Assembly: GCA_019925105.1 (NCBI GenBank)
Contig: JAHGAU010000033.1
Coordinates: 434,001-498,000 of the forward strand
DNA from: Niebla homalea
Taxonomy: Eukaryota; Ascomycota; Lecanoromycetes; Lecanorales; Ramalinaceae
DNA length: 64,000 nt
Direction: 5' to 3'
The notes under the pieces were generated by a model. The model was not told where the DNA came from. It made no database searches and saw only the letters and a program-made list of their open reading frames with translations. Position numbers and translations under genes: made by a program. Positions 23,090 through 36,000 of the stretch are shown here, one piece after another. How positions within the stretch are numbered: position 1 is the first letter of the stretch; each line of letters begins with the position of its first letter.

Positions 23090-24000
23090 CCTTAATATAT
23101 CTCGGTATCTGCTATTTTTTAATTACTTTAATTTTTCCGTAATCCATTTTAAAATCGTCTATTATAACTATAAGCTTTAAATATTTAATCCTTTTATTAT
23201 TAAACTCGTATTTATTAATATCTAAGAATAGATATATATATTTTAATTTTATTAAGATTAAATAAGTATATCGTATATGGATTTTTTCTTTATTATTATA
23301 TATTAAAATATCGTCCAGGTATATAGTATAAAAGCTATTAAGGTACTCCTTAAGGACTTTATTAATAAAAGACTGGAATATCTTTAATACGTTATAAAGC
23401 TTAAAGGGTATTATTATATATTCGTAAAGTCCGTATCTTATAAGGAAAGCAGTCTTTAACTTCTATTCTTCTTTAATTTATATCTTATTAAATATAGCTA
23501 TAATATTAAACTTTATATATATTTAAGTCCGATATAACCTTAAAAGTATCGTATGGATTAAGGTTAATACGTTCTTATTCTTAATTATTAAAACCTTTAA
23601 CGCTTTATAATTAATGTATACCCTTAATTTATTATCCGGTTTCTTAACGATTAAAACCGGCGCTATATATAATAAGGTATTAAGCTTAATATATCCTTTA
23701 CTTAATATATTATTTATATACTTTTTAATAATAGTCGCTTATTTTCTCGATATCCTAAACGTTCTTTTTACTGGCGGGCGAGAATTATCCTTTAATTTAA
23801 TTATATAATCGATCGATTTAAAAGGTAGGATTTTATTTACCTCCTTTAAATTTTATACGTTAAGAAAATCATAATAAGGTATTAATATCTTTTATTCAAG
23901 TTAATCTCGTATAATAGGGCTTTTTTTATAAGCTTACTAAAGAATTTCTTATAATTATCCGCCGTAATTCTAATGATATCAGTTATTATAGCCGCGGATC
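23090..24000 (-). pseudogene. Gypsy-2 reverse transcriptase
   Basis: The minus strand at 23298-23321 encodes YLDDILIY, the intact catalytic box of Ty3/gypsy RT; both aspartates survive because the codons contain no CpA target. Upstream it reads ALYNVLKIFQSFINKVLKEY, matching the FQxFINDVLREFL block. Downstream YLFLDINKYEFNNKRIKYLK corresponds to LxLxxxKCEFxxxxVKYLG. Other parts are interrupted by TAA, so the protein is not translatable. A plus-strand frame at 23614-23808 is a shadow of this gene. Confidence 0.93.
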
Positions 24001-25736
24001 TATTAAGTTTATTCTCTTATAATCACTTAAAATATTCCGGTTATATTATGATTACTTTAATATCGTTATACTTTAATGCCTTAAAGAAAACATATACTGA
24101 AATCTCGGTTATATCGTACTAAAAAATAAACTTATCTTATTATAAATTATTTATATTGCTTTTTATCGTTATTTACTTATTATAATTAAGGTAATAAGTT
24201 ATATAATAATCTAAATTAAAAGTTATAAATCGTATAAAAAACCTTACTTCCGGATTATATAGTTTAAATTACGGTATACCTAGTATTATATCGTATTTCT
24301 TTTTATTAACGTGATCTTTTAATATTACGGTAACTCTAGTTATATAAGTAATATTTATATTAAACTTATTATTTATATATTTAAGCTTATAAAATTTTTT
24401 TAATAAGCTTATATTTAGATAATAAAGCCTTATAAAGTTTTTATTTATAAAATACCTAACTTTTTTCTTACCCTTAAGTAGTACAATTTACTTAATGAAA
24501 TTGAATTAACGGCTTTATTTCAGCTATTCCGATAATTAAAGATAATATAATAATAACTAAACGGTAATAAGTTAATTAATATTTTTTAATTAAGTAGATT
24601 TTTTATATACTTAATTAAAAAGTTTCTGATTATAATTTATATTAAAAAGTATTCGTTTTCCGATTGGTTTAATATTACTTCCTTATTACCATTGATATTG
24701 ATATTATTCTTATTAATATCGAACTCAATACATTTAAATTCAATAATAAGTTTATCGGAGGGTACTTACTTTTTTTTTTTTATAAGGCAGTAAGTTATTA
24801 GTCGCCAGATGTCCTTTTTTCCGTAAATAAAGTAACGACCGTCCGTTATTAATCTTTATATAATATGAAATAAATGCTTATTTAAATTTAGGTTAATATT
24901 ATAATAGTCAGATTAATAAAATTATACTTTCAACGTTATCCTCTTATCCTTTTTTATCTTAATAATTATAACCTTCTTCTTTAATAGTATTAAGTTAAGT
25001 ATACTTATAATATTTATATTTAAGTCGTGTTAACGGAGGCGGTTAATATATATAAGAAAATTTATATATATAGTACCGTCTGCTACCTTTTATCTTAATT
25101 TTAATATAATTATACGTTTTAAATTTAAAATCTTTTATAATATAGTTATTTAAAATAGAATAATAACTATAATAAATCGAACTAAGAACCTATTAAATTT
25201 ATCATTTTTATTTACGGAGCTTATAAGGAAGTTAAAATCGTAAAATAATATATCCGACTTTTCTTTTTAATTAAATTTACTAAATAAATTAACGAGGTTA
25301 ATTATAATCTTTATTACCGTTAAATATAAGTTATTATTCTTTAATATTAAACGGGCTTTAATAATTTTAAACGTAATCAATTTATAATAATCCCGAATAT
25401 ATATAATTTTTAATTATTTATCCGGAAAAAGAATAACGCGTTATTAAAACTTAGAGTCTATTTTTATTCTTTAAGTATCTTACTTATATATATTATTATT
25501 ACCCTTAAATACTCCGGGGTCTAAGTAACGAATATTTCCTCCAACTTTATTTTCTTTATATTATCGTTACGGTAATCGTAATTCTTTAACGGTATAACGA
25601 CGGTCCTATATACGATTTAACCCCCCGGATATAAGGTAATATCAGATATTAACCCTTAAGCTTTTATTGTCGTTTAAGTCGTTTAACAACCTATAAGAAA
25701 GGACCGTTTTACTTAAATATATAATTTTACCTTTTA
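24001..25736 (-). other. Gypsy-2 protease/gag region, poorly readable
   Basis: Expected by position to hold protease and gag. At about 24790-24840 the minus strand reads YLRKKGHLATNNLLP, reminiscent of the CxxCGKxGHxxxxC zinc knuckle with its cysteines lost, but the spacing does not fit perfectly. The patch around 25510-25700 is less AT-rich and could be part of gag. No other motif was found. Confidence 0.45.
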
Positions 25737-25744
25737 AACACTTA

Positions 25745-26544
25745 TACTCCCCCAACCGGTACGTGTAAATCCCGCGGGATAGGTACGGGTACTCCGGGAA
25801 GCGGGACGGGATGGGACGGGATTTCGATCCACTTATCCCATCCCGCGTGGGACGGGATAAGGGTTAAGTCCCGTCCCATCCCATCCTTAACCCGGCGGGA
25901 TGGGATAGGGATATGCTAAGATCCCAATTCTTGGCACGCTAACCATATTAAGTGAATAATTCACTTCCAATATCGAATTTTTGGATTTTTTTAAAGGGGT
26001 TTTAAGACTTATATACTATAAATAGTAATTCCGTAATCTTGGCGGGATCTTGGCATATCCCTATCCCATCCCGTCCCATCCTATATTAGTACGGGATGGG
26101 ATAAACCTTATTCCATCCCGTCCCATCCCTATCCCGTCCCTATCCCGTCCCTATCCCATGGGATATATCCCGTCCCGCTTGCCGGAGTAGGTACGGGACC
26201 GGTACGGGACCGGGAAATGCCAAGATACCGTTTTACTATGTTTAGTATAATATATACCAAAATTAATAGAAAAAAAATCCAGAAATTCAATAATAGAAGT
26301 GAATGTTTCTCCTAAATAGGCTTAGCGGCTCGCTTAATACTAGAATTAATATATTTCATACTTAAAATAAATAAATATCACGTTATTTAAGGATTATATT
26401 TTTGCCACCGGGATCTTGGCATTTCCGGTCCCATACCGGCGGTGTAGGGACGGTACGGGAACGGGAAATACCCTTATACCGTACCGGCCGGTATGGGAAG
26501 ACCATAATCAAATCCCGTCCCATACCGTCCCGGTTTGGGGAGTA
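25745..26544 (+). mobile_element. MITE B2, family B, split by MITE A2
   Basis: Inverted ends TACTCCCCCAACCGGTACG (left) and TACTCCCCAAACCGGGACGG (reverse complement of the right end), with a perfect 8-bp duplication, aacactta (25737-25744 and 26545-26552). Removing A2 and one target copy leaves about 392 bp. The core (about 26220-26410) matches B1 closely (aataggcttagcggctcgct). The left arm is short because A2 landed within its subterminal repeats. It sits in gypsy-2. Confidence 0.88.
25790..26189 (-). mobile_element. MITE A2, family A, nested inside MITE B2
   Basis: 400 bp with inverted ends TACTCCGGGAAGCGGGACGG (left) and TACTCCGGCAAGCGGGACGG (reverse complement of the right end), flanked by a perfect 8-bp duplication, ggtacggg (25782-25789 and 26190-26197). 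Compared with A1 it is inverted: the end with the 11-bp units and atatatccc is on the right, with only about two units. The core matches the reverse complement of the A1 core. The target ggtacggg is itself one of the family B subterminal repeat motifs. Confidence 0.88.
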
Positions 26545-26552
26545 AACACTTA

Positions 26553-28440
26553 ATCTTATAAAGGTAATTATCCGCCTTTTAATAATATTAATTACGATAA
26601 TTACGGATTTTCTTTAAGTTATCCTCTGATAAAGAAGGGTTAATCTTTACGTTTCGCGTAATTAATATTGATTCTTTAAAGGCTTTTTATGCTTTTTAGA
26701 TAATTTTATCCGTATATCTTTTTATTTTTTTATTTTCCGTAATTTAATTCTTTACTTTTATTATATCCGAAGTAAGCATATTTATCTCGTTTTATAAGAA
26801 TAATTAATGTTTTACCTTAAAATATACTTTATAAAGATTAAGTTTTTTATATACGTTTTTTATTAAACGTTTATAGAGTTCTATATTCATTAAACCGTTC
26901 TTAAAATAATTAATTATATCTTTTAATATATATTTAATTATTTTATTTATTATATTCTCCGGTCTTCCGGGTTTAATGTTCTTTCCGTTTAAGTTAAATA
27001 TAATTTAAAGTATACGTTTATAATAATTAAAGATAAAGTTAATTCTTTAAAATAATATTTTAATATTATTTATTATTTACTTTACAAGGTCGTCGGGATT
27101 TAATTTTAAGAATTCTTGACTTAATAGCTTTTAAAAGTTCTTTATATTTTTTTAATAAGATTATTTATTGCTTTATCTATATGTAATATTTTCATTTTTA
27201 ATTATTTTATTTAATATATTATATCTCCTTTAAGTCTTATATTTATTATATTCATTTACTAATGAAAAAATATATCTTTCTTAATTTTTTTATACATTAT
27301 AAATCCATCTTTATATATTATTTAGTTTAATTTTTTACTGGTTTAATTCTCTTAATCTATAGAATTAAATCTTAATCCCGGGTTATATTATAATTCTTTA
27401 TTATAAAGTTTCTGATAATTTTAAAGTAAAAGCCGGAATTGTTAATAATATTATAGAGTTTTGTTTTATACTTTACTTTACTATTACTATTAAGGAAGAT
27501 ACTTAAAATTACTTAAGTACCTCCTTTATTTTATATATATTAATTAATTTTTTTTTTAATTTAAAGGATTAAGGGATTCTTAATAATATTTTATTACTTT
27601 TTAAAGAAAGGTTAATAAGGTTTATTATTAAGTAAACCTTAATAATACCTATAACTATTAATAATTACGGGACAACCCCGTAACTTATATGAATTTATCT
27701 TAATCTTCTTTATTTTTATTTAATGTAAAGTAAGGGAATATATATTCTTTTTAATAAAGGAAATAAAACAATAATAAAAAGAATAATAATACCGTAATTA
27801 ATCTCTTAGTTTATATAATAATATTTAACTTTACTTTTTCTGCTTTAAGGGTATTAAGATATATATAAAATAAAATATATTATCGTTAATATATTATTAA
27901 TATTAATAAAGGTATTTTAAAGAAAGAAGTTTACGGTTACTTTAAGTAACTATATTTTATTCTTATCTTTTTGCTTTTTTTTAAAGGAAAAGGTTAAATT
28001 AATATATAATTATATAACGTTAATAAGGGTCCTTTTGGTCTCTTAAGATATTATATAAATATATATAAATTATACCTTATTATAAGTTTATATTTCCCTT
28101 TAAATTAAAGTAAGTTTTAACTAATTATTTTAATTTTCTTTACCTTTTATACGGGAGAGTTTCGAAAAAGGTATTATTAAATTAAATGAGTCTTATATCG
28201 GTAACCGTTATAAACTATTATTAATATTTTTAGTATATATACGATATAATTATTATTATAAATATATCAATTTTAACTTTTTATCTATCTATTAATTCTT
28301 TTAATTAATCTTATTACTTACTTCTTTTTATTATTTAGCTTCTTAGTTTCCTCTTTGGTTTTTCGATTCTTAATCGTTCAATTTATGGCTTAAAATAAAG
28401 GGCTTATTACGTCCGGTTAACGTATTATATAATTTACGGT
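26553..28440. other. Unassigned RIP-degraded DNA right of gypsy-2
   Basis: Very AT-rich. It probably contains the 5' part of gypsy-2 (gag and possibly the 5' LTR), but no LTR match, primer-binding site or motif is visible. The minus strand at 28330-28430 has a lysine/arginine-rich frame (IEKPKRKLRS). Nothing else is recognised. Confidence 0.4.
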
Positions 28441-28466
28441 TATATATAATGATTTACTTGGAAAGG

Positions 28467-28643
28467 ATGGCGACGAACAAAGGGACAGAAGAGGTCCAGA
28501 ACGATACGTATACGTATAGTTTAAGTAATAGTAAGTCCAATATTTTAAATACGATTAATACAGGTAATATAATAGTTGAAAACGAGGGATTCCGTGGGCA
28601 AATAACCTATATTAACAAAAGTAATAAGGAATTATATAAATAA
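28467..28643 (+). pseudogene. LINE-b ORF1 N-terminus (divergent subfamily)
   Basis: 58 codons starting MATNKGTEEVQNDTYTYSLS, ending at TAA after ITYINKSNKELYK. An upstream ATG at 28449 adds six codons, but the ATG at 28467 is conserved in all copies. Compared with LINE-c/-g/-f it has TEEV for TPEV and a different middle (SNSKSNILNTINTGNIIVEN). The first 45 bases keep unmutated CpA words; mutations rise afterwards. Confidence 0.85.
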
Positions 28644-29776
28644 TGCGATAATAACGTAATGAATAACCGTTAAATTAAATGGAAAAACTATAATTAATAA
28701 AATATACGTAAAGAAATACGTAAAACACGTGAAAATATAATAAGTAAAAAGGGCGTTAAGGAAATTAAAACAGTAATAACGACGGGGGAAAAAAACGATA
28801 AATATATATGAAGCGGAAACAACGTTAATAATATTAAAAATATACATAATAAAAACGAGGATAACAAAAACAATAAACTTATAAATAATTAAAAACGGAG
28901 GATAAAAAAAATATTTTATTAAACGTATAAAAAAGTCGAAATAAAAAAAACGCAATAAAAACCTTAAACGGGCTATTTACAATAAAGTAAATGGCTATTA
29001 TATTAAAAACTTAACTGATATTATAAATAAAACTATAAAGAATAAAAAACTTTTAAAAAAAAATAAAGATAAATTTAAAGGAATTAAAGTAATTAAAGGG
29101 AGCTTGAAAAACGGCAGCGAAAATATTAATAAAGGGTAAAGGTAAGGATTAAAAAGCAAATATATAAAGTAAAAAAACAACGGTAAAAGCCCCTAAAATA
29201 GGAGAAACTTAAGGAATAAAAACCGCGAAAAAAAGGCATATGATAACCAAAAAAGAGAAGGTATAAATTAAAGAGAAAACGGCGGCGTTAAAAAAAACGA
29301 AAACTGTAATAATCCGTTTATTAACCGAAGAGGAAAAAAATATTATTATAAAAATAAACTTCTTATAACTTATAAAAGCGTTGAAGGTAATAAAAAAACT
29401 ATTAACAGAATAAATTATCACTATATATAAGCTATAAAGTAAAAAAGTTTTCCTTAATATTATATCCTTAAAAATAAAAGAAAACTTAAAAAAGTTAAAA
29501 ACGTAAACCGGTAAAAATAAGTTTAAAACGATAAAGATATTAAGATAATTATTTATTTTTACGGTAATTAAAATATATTTAACGTACTTTATAAAAATAA
29601 AAAAGGAATTTACTTTAAAGTATATAAAAAAAAAAATTTTTACGCCGGATTAAAAATCATAAGTTATAAAATCCTTTTAATAATAAAAAAGTTAAATACC
29701 TTAAAATGAATAAAAAGGCATTTTATAATTATATTAAACGTAATATTAATAAAAATATATAATAACATATACTTGG

Positions 29777-29911
29777 ATGGCGACGAACAAAGGGACCCCA
29801 GAGGTCCAAAACGATATATATATGCATAGCTCTAGTAACAATAAGGGGAATATATTAAGTACGATAAGTGGAAGTGGCGTAGTGGTTAAGAATAAGGTGG
29901 TAAACGGGTAA
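29777..29911 (+). pseudogene. LINE-c ORF1 start (subfamily II)
   Basis: 44 codons beginning MATNKGTPEVQND and ending at a TAA that replaces the CAA (Gln) seen in LINE-g; the frame then continues ITYINRNGDNAYK. It belongs with LINE-g and LINE-f. The 5' edge is unmutated, with RIP changes appearing after about 60 bases. Confidence 0.85.
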
Positions 29912-32900
29912 ATAACTTATATTAATAGAAACGGCGATAACGCGTATAAATAATATAATAATAATAAGCCGGATAACGCTTAAAATAAATAAAGGAATTA
30001 AGGTTAATAAAATACGTATATCGAAGCGTATAAAACGCGTAATAATAATATAAAGATAATATGTAAATAAAGGGGTAAAAAGGCCGGTATGGTACTGGTA
30101 ATAAAGGGTACGAACGGGGGGAAAAGGCGGGAAGATTACGGTAAAAATATTATTAAGGATATATAAAAGGGAAATAAAGTTAATAAGGAAGATAAAACCT
30201 TAAGGGATTAAAAGTAAAAAACGGAGATAATACGTTGCCCGGTAAAGGAGGGCAAAAGGGCGGTAAAGGAGGTAATAAAGGCTTTAAAAGGACTTTTTGC
30301 GATAAAATAAAAGGATATTACGTTAAAAACTTAACCGATATTATAAATTAAATTAAAAAACGTAAAAGACTTTTATATAAAAGTAAAAATAAAATTAAGG
30401 GAGGCAGAATGCTTATAAAGCTTTTAAGGGGCCGGAATAAAAGTATTAATAAAAAATAAAAACGGCAGCTTAAAATTAAGCGTATAAAGTAAAAGTATAA
30501 AGGCGATAACCCCTTAAACGAAAAAAAGCTGGGCGATAAAAGTAATAAAGGGGGTATTTACGGTAGAAAATAAGGGGATAACGGAAAAGAAAATAGCCAT
30601 ATTAAAAAAAGCAAGGATAATAACAATCCGTTTATTTAATAATAATAAGAAAAACGTAGTTATAAAAGTAAATTTATTATAATTAATAAAAACTTTTAAG
30701 GTAATAACGGAATTATTAATAAAATAAATTATTATAATACGTAAATTATAAAGTAAGGATATCCTCCTTAATATAACGTTATTAAAAGTAAAAGAAAGCT
30801 TAAAGAGGTTTAAAACTTAAACTAATAAAAAAAAGTATAAATCGGTTAAAATTTTAAGGTAATTATTTATTATTATAATAGATAAAATATACTTATTATA
30901 TTTTATAAAAACCGAAAAAGAAGCTATATTAAAGAATATAAAAAAGGAAAATATAATTTTTTACTTAAAGCTTAAGATTATTAACTATAAGCTTCCTCCG
31001 ATAATAAAGAAACCTAATTTTTTAAAATACGTAAAAAGGTATTCTACTATTATATTAAGCGTAACGTTAATAAAGATATATAACGACGTCTTAAATAAAG
31101 GGATTATTAAAAAGGGATCGCTTAAAATAACTTAGCTATAAGATAGGGTAACGGATATTTATTAATATTTTAAATATTAAAACTATAAATATATTATTAT
31201 GAAGTATTTTAATATTATAAAATATATAATTTACGTTAAGGGCTATAATACTTATAAGTATATAAAGCTAATAATTAAGGGGCTTATACAGGGTGTGTTT
31301 AAATACGTTATATATAATAAGGAGGAATATTTAATATAAGATTTTAAATATATAATAAGAATTAAGGAGATTAAACGTAAGAAGACCCGGATAACCGTGA
31401 AAATCCAACGGTATAATATATACGGAATTAATCCAACGGGTTAATTAAAGGTAGCTTTAAAACGTAAATTTAACTAATTAAATAATAAAGGGTAAATAAT
31501 AATAACGGATAAAATAAAAAAAAGGAAACTCCTTATAATCTTAACCTGAAAGGCTGGCCGTTTTATATCTTTAATAATAACCGGGAAAATGTTAAGCCAA
31601 AAAACGTTTAACTTTAATAAGAAATCCGTAATTTAAATAAATATAAATAAGGAAGTCCCTATAAAGGTTAATATATAATATATTAACGCTTTTAAAAATA
31701 ATATAATATAATATTTATAATAAAAGAATTAAAGCAATAATACCGATATTTAAGTTTAATAAAGTTAAGGACGTTAATATTATAATAATATAGGAATTAC
31801 CATATAACCCGTATATATATTTATTTATTAACCTGAGGAAAGGGTTTTATTTAACCTTTAAAAGGGATAAGATAATTAAAATATACTTCTTTATAAATAA
31901 GCGGCTCAATATAAATAATTAGGATATTACTTATTATAATAAAAACCTTTATATACTCTATATTATAAAAAAAGGGGACTTAAAGGGTAACTTTAATATT
32001 TATAACGTATATAGCCTACCGCCGATTAATAAAAAGGGACCGTTTACGATATTATTATTTAAAGAGGTCTTAATTACTTTAAATAAGTATATATTACTTA
32101 AAAACTTTAATTTATATTACTATATATAAAATAAAAAAAAACGTATAATAAATTACGTTAAATCGGATAATTTATTAATAGTTACCGTTTAAAACAACCT
32201 TTTATTATTAATACTATAAAAGACTATTATATAAAAAAGTTATAAATTTAAAATAACAATTAATTTAACCTTTAATACGGAAAAAATAACCGGCGCGGTT
32301 ATAATATATAGGCCGCGAAAGGACTTAAAATATAACTTAGATTATATATTAATATAAATAACTTTAAACTAGACTATTAATATGACTTTATTACCACCAG
32401 TAAAAAGGGCGTAAAAAACGGTTAAAGTAACAGAGATTCATATAAAAACGGAAAAAACGGTAATATAATTTATGGACCTCTTTTAATTAAATAATAGAAA
32501 CCGGATCGACCTCTTTATAAAGTAAATAATAAAGGTATTAAATAAGATAATTAATAAAATAATCCCGATAATAAAACCCTTTTAAAGAGTTAAAACCTAT
32601 TAAAATAAAGGGTATATAACCGCAATTATAAAGGTGAAAAGGCTAATAAAGTAAGCTTTTAAATATAAAAATCAGGAAATACTTAATTAATTAAAGATTA
32701 CTTAAAAGGAAAAAGAAAAGATTATTAAGAAGGTTAAATAAATATACTTTCGGTTTATAATATATAATTTAACGGTCTTATTTCATAATATTTAAAAGCT
32801 AATAAAGTATAATAAAGAAAAAAGTAAGAAACCAAAGTTTATCCTTAAATTCCCGCCCTTTAAAAGACTTAATAATATTTTAATTAATACCTTTAACGGT

Positions 32901-33007
32901 AAAATTAAGGCCCTTAAAAAAGCATTTTTCCCCTTTCCGTTAAAGGCTAATTTAAACGATATTAATAACGTTATATACCCCGATCCCGTATTAATAAATA
33001 AGGTAAT

Positions 33008-36000
33008 GATAATATTAATAATATAAAATAAGAAAGATATGATATGATGGCGACGAACAACGGGACCCCAGAGGTCAGAAACGATATACGCGTGTATAAC
33101 TTAAGTAACAGTAAGGATAATACCTTAAATATAATAAACAGAAGCGGAATAATAATAAAAATAAAAAGGGAAGAAGGATAAGCGGCTTAAGTTAATAAGA
33201 ACGATAATAAGTTATATAAATAACGCGATAAATATAAGATAAAAAAACCTTAAATTAAATAGGGAACTTATAATTAATAAGATATATATAGAAAAACGTA
33301 TATAACGTATAAAAATATTATTATAAAAGGTAATAAATAAAAAGCGGAAAGGATAAAAATAATACGTAGGGATAAATAAAAGGTAAGCGGAGGCGTAAAA
33401 AACCTTATTAAATATATATAAATTAAAAAAAAGTTAAGTAAAGATAAAAAGATATTAAGTAAATAAAAATAAGTTATAAAAAGAAATAACCGTTAAATAC
33501 GCGAGAAAAAAGTAAAAAAGGATGAAACGGTAAGGATATTAAAAAGCTTTTTTATAATTATATAAAAGGATATTACGTTAAAGACCTAACCGATACTATA
33601 AATCGGGTTATAGGGAATATAAAACTTTTACGTATATACGGGGAGAAATTTAAGGGAGTTAAAGAAACTACGTAAAGTTTAAAAAATAACAATAAAAATG
33701 CCGGCGGATAAAAGTGAAAAGAAATAAAAAGAATACATATAAAATAAAGGAGCAACGGAAAAGGCTTTAAAGAAGAAAGCGGGGATACGTTAAATAACGA
33801 AAGCCATAAAAGAAACGTTAACGTTAATAATAAAGGAAATAAAAGTAAAAAAAGAAAACAACGGTATTAAAGAAAATAAGAATAATAACTATATAATTAT
33901 TAAGTAAAAAAGAAAGGAATATAACGGTAAAAATAAACCTATTATAATTAATAAAGGTATTTAAGGTAATAGGAAAACTATTAATAAAATAAATTATTAT
34001 AATATATAAACTATAAAGTAAAGATATTTTTTTCAATATAACCTTATTAAAAGCGAAAGAAAAATTAAAGAAATTAAAGGGATAAACCGGTAAAAAAGGA
34101 TATAAAATAATAAAAATATTAAAATAATCCTTTATTATCGTAATAAACGGGATATACTTAATAAAATTTATAGGGGAGGAAAAGGAAATTACTTTAAAAC
34201 GGATAAAAAAGGAGAATATAATCCTTTACCTTAAGTTAAAGATTATCGATTATAGTTTTCTTTTTATAATAAAGAAGTTAAACGTTTTTAATTATATAAA
34301 AAGATACTTTATAATTATCTTAAGTATAATATTAATAAGGATATATAACGATATCCTTAATAAAAAGGTAATAAAGGGTAAATCCCTTAAATTAATGAGA
34401 CCTTAAGACCGGATAACGGATATTTATTAATACTTTAAATATTAAAAATATAAGTATATTATTATAAAATACCTTAATAATATAAAGTATACAATATATA
34501 TTAAAGGGTATAATACGTATAAATACGTTAACTTAATAATAAAAAGCTTAATAAAGAACGTATTAAAATACGTAATATATAATAATAGTAATTACTTAAT
34601 ATAGGACTTATAATATATAATAAAAATAAAGAAAACTTAACGTAAAGAAATTAAAATAATAATTAAGGTTTAACGTTATAATTTATATAAATTTAAACCG
34701 GTAAAATAATTAAAAATAATTTTAAAACGTAAACGGAACTTATTAAATAAAGAAGGGTAAAACGTAATAACCGATAATATAAAGAAAAGGAAACTTATAG
34801 TAATATTAACCTTTAAAGCCGGCCGTTTAACCGGAATTATTATTATAATAAGAAGATTAAAATAAATAACAGTTAACCTTAAAAAGAAACCATTTATATA
34901 AATAAAAATTAATAAAAAAAGCTTAATAAACGTCGATATTTAATATATTTATACTTTTAAAAGTAATATAATATAACGTATATAAAGAAATAATTAAAAT
35001 TATAATATTAATATTTAAATTTAAGGAAATAAAGGATATCGATATTATAGCAATATAAGAGCCGTTATATAGTTTATATATTTATTTTTCAATTAACCCG
35101 GAAGATAGTTTTTATTTAACCTTTAAAAATAATAAAATAACGTAAACGTATTTCTTTATTAATAAAAGGTTAAATATAAATAATTAAAACGTTATTTATT
35201 ACGGAGGGAATTTATATACGTTCCGGATTATATAAGAAAAAAATATTAAAAGTAATTTAAATATTTATAATACGTATAATCCGTTACCGGTTAATAAGAA
35301 AAAACCCTTTATAATCCCGTTATTTAAGGATATTATAATTATATTTAATAAATACCTTTTAATAAGGGACTTTAATCTTTATTACGTTTAATAAAACGAA
35401 AACGGTTATACGATTAATTATATTAAATTTAAAGAACTATTAATAATTATTATATAATTTAACCTTATATTATTAATATTAAAAGGGGGTATTATATAAG
35501 AAAACCGTAAACTTAAAATTATAATTAACTTAATATTTAATTTAGAAAATATTATTAACTCGGTTATAATATATAGACCTTAAAAAGACTTAAAATATAA
35601 TTTAAATTACGTCCCGATATAAACGATTTTAAATTAATCCGTTAACGTAACTCCGCTTTTACCGTTTAAATAAATATAAAAAACGGTTAAGGAAATTAAG
35701 GTATTTATAAAAACGGTAAAGGTAATATTATAATTAACGGAACTCCCCCGGTTTAATAATAAAGAATAAATTAATTATTTTATAAAACGGATAATAAAAA
35801 CTTTAAATAAAGTAATTAATATTATAGTCTTAATAATAAAGCCGTTTTAAAAAGTTAAAACTTATTAAAATAAAGAATATATAAAAACGATTATAAAGGT
35901 AAAAACGCTTATAAAATAAATTATTAAATATAAAAACCGGGAAACGCTTTAATAATTAAAAAAAGCTTAAAAAGAAAAGGAAAGAATTATCCGAAAAACT

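Larger units (their letters stand above)
20760..28440 (-). mobile_element. Gypsy-2: Ty3/gypsy LTR retrotransposon remnant
   Basis: Minus-strand pol is readable in Ty3/gypsy order: RT near 23.1-24 kb, RNase H near 22.9 kb and integrase near 21.4 kb. Less-mutated sequence at 20760-20880, including a purine run (aaagtaggggg read on the minus strand at 20869-20879), may be the polypurine tract and start of the 3' LTR. A matching 5' LTR was not found. The right boundary is uncertain; the region up to 28440 is included because nothing else claims it. It was later hit by MITEs B1 and B2. Gypsy-2 shares little readable sequence with gypsy-1, so it is a different family. Confidence 0.75.

Noticed and set aside
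23614..23808. 64-codon plus-strand hydrophobic frame
   Set aside because: It is antisense to the gypsy-2 reverse transcriptase region.
28632..29421. Several minus-strand hydrophobic frames of 60-107 codons
   Set aside because: They are antisense shadows of LINE-b ORF1; similar Phe/Ile-rich frames occur opposite every LINE copy (13378-13623, 14263-14520, 33573-34036).
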